From the NCBI GenBank assembly GCA_010909165.1, contig MU008208.1, positions 269,851 through 333,850 of the forward strand: DNA of 64,000 nucleotides, written 5' to 3'. Position 1 is the stretch's first letter, and each line of letters opens with the position of its first letter. The notes under the pieces are model-generated. The model searched no databases. It saw only the letters and a program-made list of their open reading frames with translations, and was not told the origin of the DNA. This document shows positions 1 through 9,265 of this stretch, in pieces. The DNA is from Anthoceros angustus (lineage: Eukaryota; Streptophyta; Anthocerotopsida; Anthocerotales; Anthocerotaceae). A program made the position numbers and the translations under genes.

Positions 1-2
1 AA

Positions 3-806
3 AACTACTCGGATGAGTTGAGAATGATTGTCATGCATGGTGTGGAGGAGGCTCACACCGTGAGGGAGTGCAAAGTGGAGCAAGAAAGGGGCTTGGTCTC
101 ATTTGTATGGGACAAGACCAACATGAACAATGATGGGTGGGTTGAAACCGTGGAATATGTCACGGTGGGTGGGGCATGAAAGATGGGTTCTGGGATAGAG
201 TTCCAATGATGCCTAATGCCATGCACGGCACTTTCAACAATGGGAGGTCCGTGATCGCACACGATACTTGCCAGAAGAAACAGGTGTACATGTCCCAAGA
301 CAAGCTGGTGGTTTGCCCATACCAGAGGCCTCTGGGGCTTATGATGAAACTTATCAGAACCTTCTCGCGAGAGGGGGATTGGATTTTGGATGTATGCTCC
401 GGGAGTGGGACAACGTTATTGGCTTCCCTACTATGCGGACGGAATTGTATTGCTGTTGAAGCTGACTTGAGGTGTGCAGGATACATTCCACAGGATTGCT
501 GGGCATGAGGTTCTGCCTGATGCTGAAGAAGAGCTGACGTTTGACGCCCACCGCAGAGGACTTGCGCAGTTCTGGGCAAAGGAGGTGTGTATCAGCGAGA
601 AGGACTCCCTGCAAGCGCAGGTTGTTTCCTTAAACGCAAGGCGGCTGAAGACCAAAACTGGTGATCTTTTGGCAGAGGGACAGCAAACTTTGGATAGTGT
701 TTGGCAGCCTTCCACGACCCCTGACGACGACGCCACAGGAGTACAGGAAGACACAAGGGCGATGGGGGAGAACGATAGCTTCGATGAAGAGGAAGTGGAG
801 CGCTAA
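3..806 (+). pseudogene. DNA amino-methyltransferase (N4/N6 type), C-terminal part, frameshifted
   Basis: The reading runs through three frames: 3-179, 176-508 and 474-806. The middle piece carries the S-adenosylmethionine-binding motif I as DVCSGSGTT at about residues 71-79, preceded by an RPLGL segment and followed by GRNCIAVE. This is the usual order in N4-cytosine/N6-adenine DNA methyltransferases. Motif I lies near the C-terminus, so the catalytic SPPY-type motif IV should lie upstream, outside the window, giving a permuted beta-type order. The last piece ends in an acidic tail (FDEEEVER). Two single-base shifts separate the frames, so it is a decayed copy or carries sequencing indels. 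Eukaryotic homologues of bacterial-type N4 methyltransferases are known in bryophytes. Whether this one modifies cytosine or adenine cannot be told from this part. Confidence 0.7.
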
Positions 807-1148
807 ATCGCTATTGTGATGGATTCGAGTTTTCTACCGGCGAGTCCCAAGTTAGCCCTAGGGAATAGGCTTAGTGTTCTCATGTCATGTGCATCTGCTG
901 CATCGTTTAGATCGCAATCATCTATGGACCCGTTGCATTGAGGCAATTGATGTCTTCTGTTTTGCTTGTTCCAAAGAAACAATGAAAAGGCGCCGGCCGG
1001 CCGGCGCCCTCTCGCCGTTTTGATGTCTTTGTTGCGCGAATACGGTTTTCCTCAATACGAACGTGTTGGAACATGGTCGACCTTTCTTTAAAAAGAGCCA
1101 AAACGCATATTTCGGGACTGTGTGGAATGTGCTAAGAGGGTTTTCATT
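807..1148. other. Intergenic stretch without a recognisable gene
   Basis: Nothing protein-like is seen here on either strand. The only notable structure is the GC-rich perfect palindrome at 989-1008, listed separately. Confidence 0.5.
989..1008. repeat. 20-bp perfect GC palindrome
   Basis: GGCGCCGGCCGGCCGGCGCC equals its own reverse complement and lies in AT-richer DNA. Related palindromes occur at 2292-2306, 2422-2440 and 2706-2729. A cruciform or RNA hairpin is possible. The role is unknown. Confidence 0.9.
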
Positions 1149-1935
1149 TCACGGAAGGGGGTTCGGATATTCACCCCCTTCACAAGATATCGTGTTCAAG
1201 GCGCCCTCTAACTCTCCCTCTATAGCAGCTGCACCACTTGCACTGCTCCGAAAATTCACCAACTCCCGACCTACAACGACACAACACAACTTTAGGCAAT
1301 GCCTCAGCGGAAAGGAGTCCACCACAGGCGCCCACGGACCCCTTGACCCACGCCGCGATTTTGTCCCCACCTCTAAGACTAACTCCTCTAACAATTTGAG
1401 CACCTTTTTGTTACAGATTTGGGATTCGTCCCTTAGGCTCTGCTTTTGGCCTTCCACTATTACCTACACTCTAATCCTCTACTCATCATCCTCTTCAACG
1501 CTCAACTTAACTCCTCGTCCTCCGCCTACTCTAACTTCACTTCAAGCTCAGTGGCCCCACGCCTTTCTGGCTGCACAGGGTCCGCCTCTAACAAAAGTTC
1601 TTCCTTGGGCGGTTCTTTGAGTTTGACACAGACAGCGAGAACCTCCAGGGAGTCTTTCCCTGTAGTCTACCCTCAAGCTGAGAGTTCCTTGGGCATCGCC
1701 ACACACCCAAAGCAAAGCAATTTCACAACAACCATTCACAAGGGGAGCAACTCATCGAGGTGCCCGCAAGGAGCAAGCCTTCTATCAAGCACTCCGACCA
1801 CCGCAAACTTCCTCTCTACCAGAGACTGCGTTAGCTTGCAGCCGGCACAAAATTCCTTTACAAGGAGCAACACCATAAATTTTGAAGGGGGGGAATATGC
1901 TCGATGGGGGTTTTTTGTGAATAACCGCTGAAGAG
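1149..1935 (-). mobile_element. LTR B relic (diverged copy)
   Basis: The plus strand repeats, with many differences, the sequence seen at 29.4-30.2, 33.7-34.3, 35.5-35.9 and 37.5-38.2 kb. Shared tracts include ttgggattcgtcccttaggc, a tail of CTTCCTCC-type runs, and the stretch around tagtctaccctcaag. By comparison with the copy next to a primer binding site at 29.3 kb, this LTR is oriented on the minus strand. It is the most diverged copy in the window and lacks both LTR ends. ORFs that can be drawn through it are not considered genes. Confidence 0.65.
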
Positions 1936-2291
1936 GGTTGGTGATGGGTCTAAAAGCTGTGGGTTCAGCTATTGTGTGGAAACTAAAGCGAAAAAAAGGG
2001 TCCGGCCCCTGCATCATACGAGTTTTCCGTTGGTACATATGACTGCCGAAGGGTGACCCACTTCCCTAAACCGTTTGTTTCAGCCAAAACAATACCCACA
2101 ATGCACACCTTGTTTGCCGGTCTAGCAATACTGTTACCAGACATTTGCGAATCCAACGCCACCATGGAAGGGTTATGAAATCTCGCGGACAGGTTCAATC
2201 CATCAAACAAAATTATGGGGAAGAAAATTTTGTTTACTCTGCAGGTTTAATGTGTGATCCTTCGCCTATTATCGGTACAGTGGCGGGCGGG

Positions 2292-2306
2292 GGCGCGGCT
2301 GGCGCC
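2292..2306. repeat. GC palindrome-like element
   Basis: GGCGCGGCTGGCGCC is an imperfect inverted repeat related to the element at 989-1008. It lies between two ORF pieces of the broken gene at 1983-2740. Confidence 0.55.
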
Positions 2307-2336
2307 TCACCCCTCACCATGTAGAGCATATGCAAC

Positions 2337-2545
2337 ATGTTTGCTATCCACTTGGCCACCAGTTCCTGGAGAATGAAGTGGAACAGGTCACTGTGGTACG
2401 GCATGGCATGTTGCATGAGGGGGCGCCGGCTGGCGGCGCCATGTATCGAAGGGCACATTCCACATGTTTGCTATCCGCATTGTCACCACTTCCTTAGGAA
2501 TGAAATAGAACAGGTCCCTGCAGTGGGGGGTCATGTTGCATGCCG
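2337..2545 (-). repeat. Two diverged copies of an ~85-bp coding unit
   Basis: Copies lie at about 2337-2420 and 2463-2545, each starting catgtttgctatcc on the plus strand. On the minus strand they translate to DLFHFILQELVAKWIANM and DLFYFIPKEVVTMRIANM. Most differences are conservative or synonymous, so the unit looks like a duplicated protein motif that was once under selection. A GC palindrome (2422-2440) lies between the copies. Confidence 0.6.
2422..2440. repeat. GC palindrome-like element
   Basis: GGCGCCGGCTGGCGGCGCC forms an imperfect inverted repeat with GGCGCC at both ends. It sits exactly between the two copies of the repeated coding unit. Confidence 0.65.
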
Positions 2546-2705
2546 TGGTGTTGGAGACAAATACCCTAAACCGCTTAACTCACGCAACATATTCACAGGA
2601 CATAGTCCATCAATATTCAGCCTAAAACAAGTGGTATGTGCAACCGTCATTGCAGCTTCTTCAATTTCAGCTAAAGTTATGCACGAACAGTGACAAGAGG
2701 AATAG

Positions 2706-2729
2706 GGGGTGCCGGCCGACCGGTGCCCC
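2706..2729. repeat. GC palindrome-like element
   Basis: A 24-bp imperfect inverted repeat starts GGGGTGCCGG and ends CCGGTGCCCC, with a GCCGGCCGACC centre. G-U pairs would complete the hairpin in RNA. It is a fourth member of the GG(C/T)GCCGGCC series. Confidence 0.6.
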
Positions 2730-2848
2730 AGAGACATCTAACGCAGTTTGGTTGTAAAGGATGGGCATAATCGACACATGAAGTGGGGACCCACATCCAT
2801 ACGACCCCTAATGGCAATGGTTGAGGCTGGTCGTCCTACACTCAACAG

Positions 2849-3178
2849 CTAGCCGTCCCCCGAGTTCACGCCTTCGTCATCGCTTGGCCCAGCGTCAACA
2901 ATATTGTCATCGCTATCCTCTGTGACACTTTGACTAGCTGGCTGTATGAATCCTCGCAATTCGCTCAATTTGTCCTTGATCGCCTTTTTGTCCACCGCAT
3001 ACAAATGTTTCCGTGCATTCAAAATAAAACCGTAATAAAGGATGACAGTATCATTCACATAGACCGCCTGTATGTTTTTGGGATAAAGTACCTTATTACC
3101 TTTTTTTCCCCAGTGCCCGTCCATCTTGGTTACCTCTTCCTCGTAGTATATATTCCTCCACATACCTGCCTTCGATTT
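2849..3178 (-). CDS. Orphan protein C-terminus, unknown function
   Basis: An uninterrupted minus-strand frame of about 110 codons runs from near 3178 to a stop at 2849. It has globular-looking sequence (GMWRNIYYEEEVTKMDG, then NIQAVYVNDTVILYYG, then VDKKAIKDKLSELRGF) and ends in an acidic tail (EDSDDNIVDAG, DDEGVNSGDG). The frame continues to 3403, but that part is antisense to a gypsy pol relic beginning near 3178, so the true N-terminus is missing. This is one of the few unbroken frames in the window. No family was recognised. It could be a host gene end or an ORF from an unidentified mobile element. Confidence 0.45.
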   Translation of the reverse strand, partial: KSKAGMWRNIYYEEEVTKMDGHWGKKGNKVLYPKNIQAVYVNDTVILYYGFILNARKHLYAVDKKAIKDKLSELRGFIQPASQSVTEDSDDNIVDAGPSDDEGVNSGDG

Positions 3179-3650
3179 CTCGTCTGAAAACTGGAGAACG
3201 ACTTGAGACCACGGATGACCGATTTCCTGACGAGGAGTTGGTTGCCACCACTCGGGTCGACGGAGGAGGACGTGAACATGTGGGAGACGGCCTAAGGATT
3301 GAGCAGGCAAGCTCATCGCCGAAAAAGGGGATAGATGAGCAAGAAGGGAGTGTTGAGCAGGAATAGTTGCAGCACGACGCTCTGGAAATCCAGGGGAAGA
3401 CAAGAAGACGCCAGCATGAGCGCAAGGAGGCTAGGGTGCTCTTTAAGGGTGAGCAGCCAGGAGGGCTGCAAGCGGAGGCCATGATAGTGGCAAGGAGTGA
3501 TGGAGGGATTGCGAGGAAATCGCAATCTGGAAGGAGGAAAGTGGCACCCAAAGATGGTGTGCTAAGAAAACGTGTGCACCAGAGCTTAAGAGCAAGGATG
3601 GATCGCCGATGACACGTGTGGAGAGAGGCTGTGGAGAAATCACACCTCAA
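3178..3650 (+). mobile_element. Ty3/gypsy pol relic (RNase H to integrase linker)
   Basis: The plus strand matches the linker after RNase H in the better pol copy at about 51,684-51,970. Shared tracts are gaaaac(t/c)gga-gagcgacttga, gacgaggagttg, agacggcctaag-attga and gagcaagaagggag. Alignment is broken by many indels and no long frame remains. It belongs to the same family as the pol sequence in the giant inverted repeat but is older or more error-laden. Confidence 0.65.
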
Positions 3651-3727
3651 GGTGTATTTGCAGTAGAATCACGAGGGGGGACATCGATCGATTTTGGGTC
3701 GATGGCAGAGGTTGCTGCTGAGAGCCT

Positions 3728-3888
3728 TGTTGGAAATAAAGCCAACATTAGGATAAAGAACTTAGGGTTTCATTAAGTGAACCGTTTTCAGAGTTTAGTA
3801 TTTAAACAGTATACACATACAATTTTGTATTCAATTTATTGTTTTGTATCAAGTTTTGTTGCACCAAACTACTCTCCGTAAATTCTCA
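3728..3888 (+). mobile_element. Short Ty1/copia-type LTR
   Basis: The 161-bp block starts TGTTGG and ends ...TTCTCA, the TG...CA form of LTRs, and is followed at once by an initiator tRNA-Met primer site. It is AT-rich and contains a possible TATA signal (TATTTAAAC, near 3800). No second copy occurs in the window, so it is a truncated element, or the 5' end of a miniature (TRIM-like) element whose 3' LTR was lost. Confidence 0.7.
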
Positions 3889-3900
3889 TGGTATCAGAGC
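3889..3900 (+). other. Primer binding site for initiator tRNA-Met
   Basis: TGGTATCAGAGC directly follows the LTR end CA. This is the classical plant copia primer binding site, complementary to the 3' end of initiator tRNA-Met. Confidence 0.85.
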
Positions 3901-4090
3901 TCCAAATGCTCTCTACTTGTCTCAAGGCATGATGCCTGGCCAGGGTAGACCTCGTGCAGATCGATGTCAACAAAGGAGACGACGTTGTGGTAGTACTAGT
4001 AGGCTACATAACACAAACCAAGTTCCTATAGACTACATTACGGATGCATGCGAGGCTAACTACGACATACGGCTAAGGCAGGTGGGTTGA
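3901..4090 (+). pseudogene. Leader and gag-start remnant after the copia primer site
   Basis: An open frame passes from the LTR through MMPGQGRPRADRCQQRRRRC and ends at 4090. The position right after a primer site suggests the beginning of gag, and the arginine-rich sequence is compatible with a nucleic-acid-binding start, but no gag domain is visible. It ends after about 50 codons. Confidence 0.35.
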
Positions 4091-5149
4091 TAGAAATGAG
4101 GGCACGGCAAGTTCGAGGCGCGTGCCGAGTGCGGCGATTGAGAACCTACGAAGTAGATTCCCTCTCACAAGGCGGTGCATAGCTAGGAACCGGCTGATCC
4201 TCGTTCTCAACCATTCGTCAAGCGTCTTTGAGGAGGAATCCACAACTTGACCTTATTCCCCAACACACCTAGATTACATCCTATTCTTGTTGGGAATTAC
4301 AAACTTTTGATGAAGTCGCAATTATCCAAATCCTGCAGGACAATTAGGTGGTGAGGAGAAACATCTGCGGACGGCCTTGATTCTTTGCTGGAAAATCTAC
4401 TTCCTACAAGAAGCAAGTTGTAAGATTGGTGAAGACAAGCAAAAATCGATGGAGGTTCCCTTAGGGACTTCCTTGAGAAACTCCTCTTCAATCGGCACAT
4501 CACGAGAGGTGTCGCTCGCTTTGCAAGTCTGCATCGACACTCAAATTTCAGTGTGAAACATCTCACAGTTCTTTGGAATGATCGTGCGATGGATCTTGGC
4601 CAAGGATTTTCCACGAATTCTTGCCGGTGACGGAGATTCCATCCTGTGACCACCTTCGGCGAGGCCTGGAGACGCGGTGTGCATCGTCGTGATGGCTCTT
4701 GGCGTAGATTCAAAGCGTCACAATTGCATTCTTGACTCTTGGCACTGCTTGCATCTCTTTGCTTTTGTTTGGTCCATCAGGCGACGTATACATTCACAAG
4801 ACTAAAATTATGGTTAGAAACCCTAACTAAAGAACTCAAAGCGATACTTTTGAAAAGTTGTGTCTTTTCTCACACTCACACCTTTTCGCATCCGGAAGTC
4901 GGATCACGGGAGCTAACTGTTGGGGGAATCGATATCCATCCCCTCGGCTGTCCCCTCAACTAGCCCCTGGACACGCATCGTTAGTATCACATGAGTATCA
5001 TTTAGGATTAAATACGCCAGCATAACTAACCTAGTTATTTTTCCTTTCAAGCCATAGTTTTGAAAGGGACTTAGCCATTTTACGCATGTCCGATACCTAT
5101 AACGCACATAGTGCATCTGACATCAGCTTAGGTGCAGCCTTAGATCCCT
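4091..5149. other. No convincing gene; unassigned sequence
   Basis: Only short frames in both directions are present, none with family features. The best (minus strand 4297-4713, 138 codons) is rich in Arg and Ser, has no recognisable domain and is probably chance. AT-rich sequence near 4980-5060 shows no promoter or repeat I can name. The block ends exactly where module A begins. Confidence 0.4.
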
Positions 5150-6240
5150 TGTGGAACGTAAAAGTTTGGGCAGCCAGTCCAAACTGGCCAGAGGACGAAC
5201 AAGTTTGATTTTTTTTGGCTAAGACCGATTGAAGAGGAACATGCGAGGAAAACTTCTGAAGATCTTGGAACTAGAGAGAATATTGTTAGGAAGGCAAGAG
5301 GATATCCCAGAGGAAAACGGGTCGAGCGACCCCAGGGCGAGGCGAAGGGCGGTCCAAAGGTTGGTAGGTGGCGAGACTACCACCGTGGGTGCCACACTAC
5401 GCTTGATCTGAGAGGGGCGGACTACATGATGGCCGGAGACTACCGTGGTGACAAATCTCGGCTAAAAGGAAACTTAGAATAAAGGGGATATCCACTATAT
5501 ATGCTCATCAATAGGGATAAATATATAGAGTAATTAGCAGAGATTAATTAGGATAGCGGTAGTAGGAAAATAGGTAGTATAGATCAGTTAGGATTTTTTG
5601 GAATGATGCACAATCTAGGGTTGTGTGGCGGTGGCGATCATCAAGGAAGGCAAAGTGCGTTTGGGCGGCCAACTTCCTCTTCGAGTGGCGACTCACTTCC
5701 CAAGGCGGGGCTGCGCAAGAAGCCGAAGGAGAAGGCGCCATTGCCGTGGAATGGGCCGAGCGAGGAAGGCGTGGCGAAGGAAGACCCCTAGTGGGAAAGG
5801 AGAAGAGGAGGCGGCAAGCAGGCGCTCAGGCAGAAGCTCTTGAACAGGAAAAGGGACACATTGAAGGGCACATCCGAGGCGAAGTTGGAGTGGGCGTATG
5901 AGGTGAAGGAGGTGAGGTAGAAGGAGGAAAATCGCGACCACTGCCGTGACAGGGCTTAGGGAGAAGAAATCAAGAGGAAAATCGGCGTGACAGGGAGGCT
6001 CAAGGCAGGCTAACGTGTGCTTGTGCCTCGGGTCAAAGTCATTTACTGAGAAAAGGAGTGTTTGGAGGTGAAGCTTGGAGCACCCGCTGAAAATTGGGAA
6101 GTAATCCTCTTTGCTAGGGCGTGGGAGTAAGGAGGTGCCATGCCTCGGGCTTGGAAAGGCAAGGGAAAGGAGCTGGCAAGGGCTCCTCCTCGCGAGGAGA
6201 AAAGGAAAAGCGGTGGCGCGCAGAGGAGGTGAACTTGTGA
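5150..6240 (+). mobile_element. Module A, copy 1 (LTR-like promoter/leader)
   Basis: It begins TGTGGAACGTAAAAGTTTGG, the same 5' boundary as copies at 53,421 and 62,831 (+) and 58,891 (-), while the sequence before it differs each time. It then has a T-run with TTGGCTAA, a GGATATCC-type segment, a TATA box, an AT-rich leader with repeated TTAGGAT, and a start region around gaatgatg-caatctaggg. A purine-rich leader follows and runs into the coiled-coil gene at about 6.24 kb. The TG start, fixed 5' end and promoter suggest an LTR. No clear CA end with primer site was found, so an internal promoter spacer is the alternative. Confidence 0.6.
5495..5503 (+). promoter_or_regulatory. TATA box of module A
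   Basis: CTATATATG lies in the block ggatatccactatatatgct, conserved in the module A copies at 53.7 and 58.56 kb. A second AT-rich block (aaatatatagagtaatt) follows about 25 bp downstream. Plant-type core promoter by sequence; activity not shown. Confidence 0.55.
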
Positions 6241-6722
6241 TGCCCCAATTCACTTGCTTTTGTGGGCAGCAACCCTCGAGATTTGGTTGATTTTGTGGGC
6301 GGAGGAGGAGAACATCCAATTAGGATGGGTGTATGGCCGCCAATGGGCCTACACCAATTTGGAATTGATTGAGGAGTGTTACATCAACCTCCATCAATCG
6401 GGCATCGCCGCTCTCTGGGAAAGGAATGCTAGAACGGATCCCGTTGGACCGTAAGAAGTATTCGACAGTGTATGGAGGAGGAGAGAGCCTTGGAATTGCT
6501 CTCCTCGAAAGGTCCAATGGAGGGAAGAGGACAGCCCTCTCGATATCCCAGAGTTCCTTGACATGATGGATGGGGGGAAGGCCGAATGGCTGGGTGAGGA
6601 GCATCAAGGAGGTCAAGTGGAGGCTCTTCGCAAAGATTGTCTGGGGTTGGTAAATTACCAACGCACTTCTTATTTCAGCACCAACTTCCTCCAATTTTGT
6701 GGAAGATTTCCATGGGAGCCTG
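6241..6722 (+). pseudogene. Coiled-coil gene, N-terminal domain, partial copy a
   Basis: This is the first of several copies of one domain. The start (gatgccccaattcacttgc) is followed by an EENIQLGWVYG motif, YTNLELIEECYINLHQS, an ERNARTDP stretch and a LNYQRTSYFSTNFLQF-like segment. The reading moves between frames through 1-2 base shifts. The copy breaks off near 6720 inside the FCGRFPWEP portion and the next copy restarts with the EECYINLH segment. The family was not recognised. It is always near LTR-type sequence, so I take it as an element-encoded structural or gag/env-position protein, which is inference. Confidence 0.5.
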
Positions 6723-7505
6723 GATTGAGGAGTGTTACATCAACCTCCATCAATCGGAAGCGCCGCCGCCACGGAAGGAATGCTAGAACGGATCCTCGCT
6801 GGACCGAGAAGTATTCGACAGTGTATGGAGGCCGGAGGAAGAGCTCGAATTGCTCTCCTCGAAAGGTCCAATGGAGGGAAGAGGACAGCCTCTCCGATAT
6901 CCCGCAGAGTTCCTCGACATGATGGATGGAGGAGTGAAGGCCCACGCCAAGAATGGCGGAAGACCGAGAGCATCAAGGAGTCAAGTGGAGGCTCTTCGCA
7001 AAGATTGTGCTGGGGTTGGTAAATTACCAACGCACTTTATTTCAAAGACCACCAACTTCCTCCAATTTTGTGGAAGATTTCCATGGGAGCCAAGCCGATT
7101 GGGGACTATCATGTATGAAGCGTACATACACCATCGAGAAGCTCCTCAAGCCAAATTCGTGGATGAGGAAGGGCCCAAGGCCATGCTACCTCGGCCTACT
7201 TGGTGCATTTATGGGAAAGCAGAGGGACTCCTCACAAGCAAGGAGCTTGAAGATGCGTGGCATCCCTTTGAGGTCATCCACCTCCAGCCGAGTTTGGAAA
7301 GGCCTTTGCCTTTTGCATTGCGGAAGACAGTGGGAGGTCAGACCTCCACAAACATGCTAGAAGCAAGAGGAGAAGGTGCGGAGGCAACAAAGTTGCCAGA
7401 GTGGGAATCCTTTCCCCCACAGGAGCAAGCAAGGGAAAAGGCCGCTGGAGCTCCTCGCGAGGAGAAAAGGAAAGAAAGCGGCGTGCCGAGGGAGGTGAAC
7501 TTGTG
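6723..7505 (+). pseudogene. Coiled-coil gene, N-terminal domain, copy b
   Basis: It restarts at gaggagtgttacatcaacc and runs through the whole N-terminal domain. Pieces in order are the ERNARTDP region, a hinge with MMDGGVKAHAKNG, then TNFLQFCGRFPWEPS, IMYEAYIHHRE, a CYL..YLVHLW-like segment, KELEDAWHPFEVIHLQPS, and a charged PEWESFPPQEQ linker ending in basic EEKRK. The frame from 6850 to 7506 is open for 218 codons, though it joins true and shifted segments. The domain is about 250 residues and probably helical; no catalytic motif is visible. Confidence 0.5.
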
Positions 7506-8365
7506 ATGCCCCAATTCACTTGCTTCTTTGGGCGACAACCCTCGAGATTTGGTTGATTTTCGGCGTGAGGAGGAGAACATCCAATTAGGATGGGTGTATG
7601 GATGGGCCTACACCAATTTGGAATTGATTGAGGAGTGTTACATCAACCTCCATCAATCGAGCGACCCTCGCCGCGCTCAGGAAAGGAATGCTAGAACGGA
7701 TCCCCATTTGGGTTGGAGTATTCGGCAGTGTATGGAGGCCGGAGGAAGAGCAGGAATTGCTCTCCTCGAAAGGTCAATGGAGGAAGAGGACAGCCCTCTC
7801 GATATCCCGCAGAGTTCCTTGACATGATGGATGGGGAGTGAAGGCCCACGCCAAGAATGGGTGGAAGGCAAAGCATCAAGGAGGTGAAGTGGAGGCTCTT
7901 CGCAAAGATTGTGCTGGGGTTGGTAAATTACCAACGCACTTCTTATTTCAGCACCAACTTCCTCCAATTTTTGTGGAAGATTTCCATGGGAGCCAAGCCG
8001 GATTGGGGAACCATCATGTATGAAGCGTACATACACCATCGAGAGAAGCTCCTCAAGCCGAATTCAGTGGATGAGGAAGGGCCCAGGCCATGCTACCTCA
8101 GCACCTACTTGGTGCATTTATGGGAAACAGAGGGACTCCTCACAAGCAAGGAGCTTGAAGATGCGTGGCATCCCTTTGAGGTCATCCACCTCCAGCCGAG
8201 TTTGGAAAGGCCTTTGCCTTTTGCATTGCGGAAGACAGTGGGAGGTCAGACCTCCACAAACATGCTAGAAGCAAGAGGAGAAGGTGCGGAGGCAACAAAG
8301 TTGCGGAGTGGGAATCCTTTCCCCAGGGCAAGCAAGGGGAAGAGCGGGGCCGAGGAGGCCGAATG
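7506..8365 (+). pseudogene. Coiled-coil gene, N-terminal domain, copy c
   Basis: This copy again starts with atgccccaattcacttgc and is nearly collinear with copy b. It reads EENIQLGWVYG, EECYINLHQS, TNFLQFLWKISMGAKPDWG, IMYEAYIHHREKLLKPNS, YLSTYLVHLWETEGLLTSK and DAWHPFEVIHLQPSLE. The frame 7857-8369 is open for 170 codons. Indels against copy b are mostly 1-6 bases. It leads into the linker with inverted mini-repeats. Confidence 0.55.
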
Positions 8366-8455
8366 GTAGTCTATGAGAGAAGGACTACGGGAGGGTGGCG
8401 GCCCAAGGGTGGGGAGTCCCACCATCTCATTTGTGCCTACAGAGGCACCCGTCGA

Positions 8456-8600
8456 CTACCGGTGAGGCGGTCTACCCAAGGGTGGGCAGCCTACCGTGGT
8501 AGGCGATCGACCATGGTAGGTAGGCGGACTACCACGATGGGGAAGCCTACCACGGTGGCGGGCACCTCCGCCAGCAAACAGCCTACCACGGTGGCGGGGA
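8456..8600. repeat. Cluster of CTACC(A/G)(C/T)GGTAG inverted mini-repeats
   Basis: The tract carries repeated CTACCGTGGTAG, ACCATGGTAG and CTACCACGGTGG cores spaced about 15-30 bp apart. Each core is itself nearly palindromic. Related clusters lie at 9150-9265, 10590-10700, 11935-12020, 12470-12575, 13745-13835, 35200-35270, 39065-39140 and 41080-41110. Inside the coiled-coil gene they encode a Thr/Gly-rich linker (for example PTTVAG). Confidence 0.7.
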
Positions 8601-9149
8601 AGGGAAGGAGAAGACGAGGCCGCGAGCGGCGCCAAGCCACCATCTCCATTTGGGTGGGAGGCGGATGGAGCGGCAGTGAAGGGGCCGCGCCGCCGATGGC
8701 CGAGTGCGGAGGCTGGAAATTTCCAGAAGCGGAGGGTGGAATTAGGACCCCTAGGAGAATTCTTTGGGTGCTTGTGAAGCACTCAAGCGTGGATTTGAAG
8801 GGGCTAGGGACCTAGCAGCCTCCTTGTGGGCGCACCAAGAGGAGGTCAAGGCCCAAGACATGGGAAGGCGACCAAGTGGCAATTGGAGGCCATGGAGTCC
8901 GATGAAAAGGCAGCCAAGCTGGAAAAGGAATGCTAGAAGCTCAGTCGACCTCCACACATGCTAGAAGCAAGAGGAGAAGGTGCGGAGGCAACAAAGTTGC
9001 GGAGTGGGAATCCTTTCCCCAGGGGCAAGCAAGGGAGAAGGCAGAACGGCCGAGGAAGGCCGAATGGTAGTCTATGAGAGAAGGACTACGGAGGGGTGAG
9101 AGGGTGGGGAGTCCCACCATCTCATTTGTGCCTACAGAGGCACCCGCAC

Positions 9150-9265
9150 TACCCGGTGAGGCGGTCTACCCAAGGGTGGGCGGCCTACCGTGGTAGGCGA
9201 TCACCATGGTAGGTAGGCGGACTACCACTGGGGCGCCTACCACGGTGGCGGGCACCCCTCGCCAG
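9150..9265. repeat. CTACCACGG mini-repeat cluster, second copy
   Basis: This is the same linker cluster as at 8456-8600 with short internal losses. An almost identical version recurs at 12,470-12,575, consistent with duplication of the whole linker. Confidence 0.65.

Larger units (their letters stand above)
1983..2740 (-). pseudogene. Broken unknown gene in three ORF pieces
   Basis: The minus strand has open pieces at 2531-2737, 2234-2458 and 1983-2210. They contain ordinary-looking protein sequence, for example LNIDGLCPVNMLRELSGLG in the first and ARPANKVCIVGIVLAETNG in the last. Frame changes and GC-rich palindromes separate the pieces, as if one gene had been interrupted. I do not recognise a family. 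A repeated peptide unit (see 2337-2545) supports a coding past. It could also be part of an unknown transposable element, since it is flanked by LTR debris on one side and pol debris on the other. Confidence 0.35.

Noticed and set aside
1063-1620. 185-codon plus-strand ORF
   Set aside because: Lies on an LTR B relic; other LTR B copies do not keep the frame.
3096-3650. 184-codon minus-strand ORF
   Set aside because: Antisense to the gypsy pol relic for most of its length, with Ser/Pro-rich chance composition.
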